Positions 5,043-5,773 of a DNA stretch of 5,773 nucleotides are shown piece by piece; the first letter of the stretch is position 1; each line of letters begins with the position of its first letter. The translations under genes were made by a program, and so were the position numbers. A model generated the notes under the pieces. It did no database searches. It worked only from the letters and a program-made list of their open reading frames with translations, and was not told the origin of the DNA. This stretch comes from an uncultured Ruminococcus sp. (GTDB taxonomy: Bacteria > Bacillota > Clostridia > Oscillospirales > Ruminococcaceae). The stretch lies in NCBI GenBank assembly GCA_900543105.1, contig UQQA01000144.1:1-5773 (forward strand), read 5' to 3'.

Positions 5043-5071
5043 ATTTTACCACACTAAATCGTTAATGTCAA
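5043..5071 (-). promoter_or_regulatory. Main (distal) promoter of the interrupted recombinase
   Basis: On the minus strand, a consensus TTGACA (5066-5071) and TAAAAT (5043-5048) are spaced by exactly 17 bases. It lies just after the stop of the small gene at 5088 and drives the recombinase fragment toward the element end. Confidence 0.78.
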
Positions 5072-5087
5072 GCGGTTGTATATGTAA

Positions 5088-5276
5088 TCAACAACTCTCC
5101 TTTGGTACTCGTCCGTTTTCACAGTAATCATTATTCTGAATAAGTTGTTTCTGTCCGCTGTTTATTATATTGTTGGCGGTCAGTTTTGCGAATAAATCTA
5201 TTGCTTCTGTCTTTCCTTTTTCATACTTGCGATTTATCACGATGATTTTTTCAATCTGCTTTCTTTTACTTGCCAT
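5088..5276 (-). CDS. Small basic hypothetical protein of the flanking element
   Basis: 62 residues, MASKRKQIEKIIVINRKYEKG and onward. The ATG at 5274-5276 is chosen because GGGGGAGAG lies just before it; a start 15 bases earlier would bury that site. The sequence is basic and probably helical in its first third, with no signal peptide or membrane segment, and the family is not recognised. The gene overlaps the stop of the XRE-like gene upstream by 11 bases, so they are probably co-translated, and it is followed by the promoters of the recombinase. A role in recombination control in the older element is plausible from position only. Confidence 0.6.
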   Translation of the reverse strand: MASKRKQIEKIIVINRKYEKGKTEAIDLFAKLTANNIINSGQKQLIQNNDYCENGRVPKESC

Positions 5277-5724
5277 TTTTCTCTCCCCCATCCGAAATAG
5301 TATGCAAATTATTCAATGGCTTCATATCAAGATCAATCAATATATCATTAGCAGTCTTGACATTTATACCGTAATAACGGCTTAAAATTATCAAAAGCAA
5401 ATACACTCTCTTATCATCTGAACAAAAAACATTATATCCGGCTTTTGATATAAGGTACAAGGATTCAAAAACATTTATTTTCATTGTTATACAATAAGCA
5501 ACAATCACCTCTAAGCAAGGATTTGAAACTTTATTTCTGTAACGAGTTATTGATGTGCCGGATACTCCGGACCGCTTCTCAAATTCATAAGCAGACATCC
5601 TGCTTTCCTCAATACCCCGGATAATAATTTCCTCAACACTTTCATTCGTATTATAACTAATCTCAAAATCTTCCCTACATATTTTCTTTAGCATGTTATT
5701 ATTTTTGATATTATTATATTTCAA
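5266..5724 (-). CDS. XRE-like helix-turn-helix regulator of the flanking element
   Basis: 152 residues from TTG (5722-5724), selected because AGGAAGT (5731-5737) sits 6 bases upstream. The frame stays open to an ATG at 5760 without a ribosome binding site, and an internal ATG at 5694 is another choice. A helix-turn-helix of the Cro/CI type is visible at about residues 35-83: ESRMSAYEFEKRSGVSGTS, ITRYRNKVSNPCLEVIVAYC. The remainder (about 84-152) is helical with a hydrophobic stretch VYLLLIILSRYYGI that looks like a core helix rather than a membrane segment. It probably represses or activates the adjacent small gene and recombinase of the older element. The upstream region is cut by the window edge, so its promoter is not fully visible. 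Confidence 0.68.
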   Translation of the reverse strand: MKYNNIKNNNMLKKICREDFEISYNTNESVEEIIIRGIEESRMSAYEFEKRSGVSGTSITRYRNKVSNPCLEVIVAYCITMKINVFESLYLISKAGYNVFCSDDKRVYLLLIILSRYYGINVKTANDILIDLDMKPLNNLHTISDGGEKNGK

Positions 5725-5773
5725 TTCATCACTTCCTATCGTATATAAAGTTAATATCATCTGATAAATTGTT

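Overview
The window looks like Firmicutes, most likely Clostridia, mobile DNA. It holds the right-hand part of an integrative/conjugative or mobilizable element, plus the older element it appears to have jumped into. The gene set is a Tn916-type regulatory block (cysteine-rich KTR protein, Orf7-like sigma factor, Orf8-like helix-turn-helix protein) joined to a Tn4451/Tn5397-type recombination block (TnpW-like protein and large serine recombinase). Strong Shine-Dalgarno sites of the AAGGAGG type fit the same phylum. The species cannot be told from the window.

Layout. Bases 1-125 are the 3' end of a cysteine-rich KTR gene. Its stop codon touches the start of an RlmN/Cfr-family radical-SAM rRNA methyltransferase (126-1115), the probable cargo gene, which ends in a strong terminator. 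Bases 1195-1650 are a hairpin-rich leader. It contains a small ORF (1365-1475) with its ribosome binding site in a hairpin loop, and further stem-loops that could attenuate transcription into the sigma-factor gene (1651-2091), which overlaps the HTH gene (2072-2332). Bases 2333-2745 carry no convincing gene but many inverted repeats. A TnpW-like gene (2810-2977, TTG start) is followed by a promoter and the large serine recombinase (3078-4754). The element appears to end near 4814.

Beyond the end, on the minus strand, lie an XRE-like regulator (5266-5724), a small unknown protein (5088-5276) and the first ~60 codons of a second serine recombinase (4803-4994), which breaks off exactly at the element end. 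This is best read as one element inserted into the recombinase gene of another. A hairpin plus T-tract at the junction would stop the interrupted gene's two strong promoters from firing into the incoming recombinase gene.

How the genes may work together (inference from Tn916): transcription from the resistance region passes attenuators to reach the sigma-factor/HTH pair, which drives later functions, while TnpW and the recombinase carry out excision and integration. Composition is mosaic: the KTR and methyltransferase genes and the flanking DNA are visibly AT-rich (bases 241-300 contain 14 G/C), whereas the sigma-to-recombinase block is much richer (bases 3541-3600 contain 35 G/C). The methyltransferase module was therefore probably acquired separately.
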